From Desulfurobacterium sp. (GTDB taxonomy: Bacteria; Aquificota; Aquificia; Desulfurobacteriales; Desulfurobacteriaceae): DNA of 6,374 bases. Both the position numbers and the translations under genes were made by a program. The stretch lies in contig QNYI01000085.1 of NCBI GenBank assembly GCA_003978805.1, forward strand, positions 1-6,374, given 5' to 3'. Below the pieces are notes generated by a model. It was not told where the DNA came from and ran no database searches. It saw only the letters and a program-made list of their open reading frames with translations. Positions 6,259 to 6,374 of this stretch are shown here, in pieces; the stretch's first letter is position 1; every line of letters starts with the position of its first letter.

Positions 6259-6374
6259 TTTTCGGAAATTTCAACCTCTTTCCTCTTAAGGAGGACGTAG
6301 AGCTCTGTGCCTATGAACTTTTCAAAATTCCTTCCTTTAAAAGCTAACCGTGCAGACTCCCTGAGGAGAGAGGG
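6255..6374 (-). CDS. 3' end of an upstream gene, possibly a radical-SAM methylthiotransferase
   Basis: An open frame enters from the right edge on the minus strand and stops at TGA (6257-6255), leaving 39 residues. The codon pattern and charged composition (RESARLAFKGRNFEKFIG then TELYVLLKRKEVEISEN) look like a real protein end. The phrase 'F-x-x-FIG-x-x-L-x-VL' resembles the start of the TRAM region that follows the radical-SAM core of MiaB/MtaB-type tRNA methylthiotransferases. If so, the TRAM domain would be unusually short, because the protein ends about 14 residues later. The identification is a guess from 39 residues; that a coding region ends here is more secure. Its end lies 82 bases before the thi4 start and overlaps the predicted thi4 -35 box and operator. 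Confidence 0.5.
   Translation of the reverse strand, partial: PSLLRESARLAFKGRNFEKFIGTELYVLLKRKEVEISEN

Noticed and set aside
6235..6300. Plus-strand mini-ORF of 21 codons starting at ATG 6235
   Set aside because: The only purine-rich site (6208-6215) is about 20 bases away, and the frame ends at once. It lies opposite the promoter and the end of the minus-strand gene.

Overview
The window looks like chromosomal DNA from an anaerobic, probably thermophilic bacterium. Proteins are rich in Lys, Glu, Arg and Val, Shine-Dalgarno (SD) sites are strong, genes are tightly packed, and the thiazole synthase is the His-type THI4 known from sulfide-rich anaerobes. My best guess is Desulfurobacteriaceae (Thermovibrio/Desulfurobacterium) or another Aquificota-like lineage. 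This rests on protein style and gene content, not on a database search.

Layout: two convergent gene groups meet at about 2090. The left, plus-strand group is pyrD (3' end only), pyrE, a long-chain polyprenyl diphosphate synthase and a 60-residue winged-helix protein, with gaps of 9 to 34 bases. It joins pyrimidine synthesis (dihydroorotate to orotate to OMP) to the isoprenoid side chain of a respiratory quinone. The right, minus-strand group reads from 6172 leftwards: THI4 (thi4), thiC (overlapping by one base, TAATG), then a 646-residue c-di-GMP phosphodiesterase-like protein 30 bases further on. THI4 and ThiC supply the two halves of thiamine, the thiazole and the hydroxymethylpyrimidine. 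At the right edge is the 3' end of another minus-strand gene, possibly a radical-SAM methylthiotransferase.

The most interesting part is the 82-base gap upstream of thi4. It contains a good sigma-70-type promoter (TTGAAA, 17 bases, TAAAAT). Overlapping its -35 box and spacer is a 15-base near-palindrome that matches the 7-1-7 Fur box at 12 of 14 defined positions. The short 5' leader also contains an exact 7-base complement of the thi4 SD. The third gene appears to carry a divergent CZB-type (zinc-binding) motif followed by a degenerate GGDEF domain and an intact-looking EAL domain. Together these suggest, as a hypothesis, a metal-responsive thiamine operon with a c-di-GMP gene attached: THI4 needs Fe(II), ThiC needs [4Fe-4S], the promoter has a Fur-like operator, and the EAL protein has a possible zinc sensor.

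I saw no tRNA, rRNA, CRISPR array, insertion sequence, TPP riboswitch or gene-free stretch longer than 300 bases.
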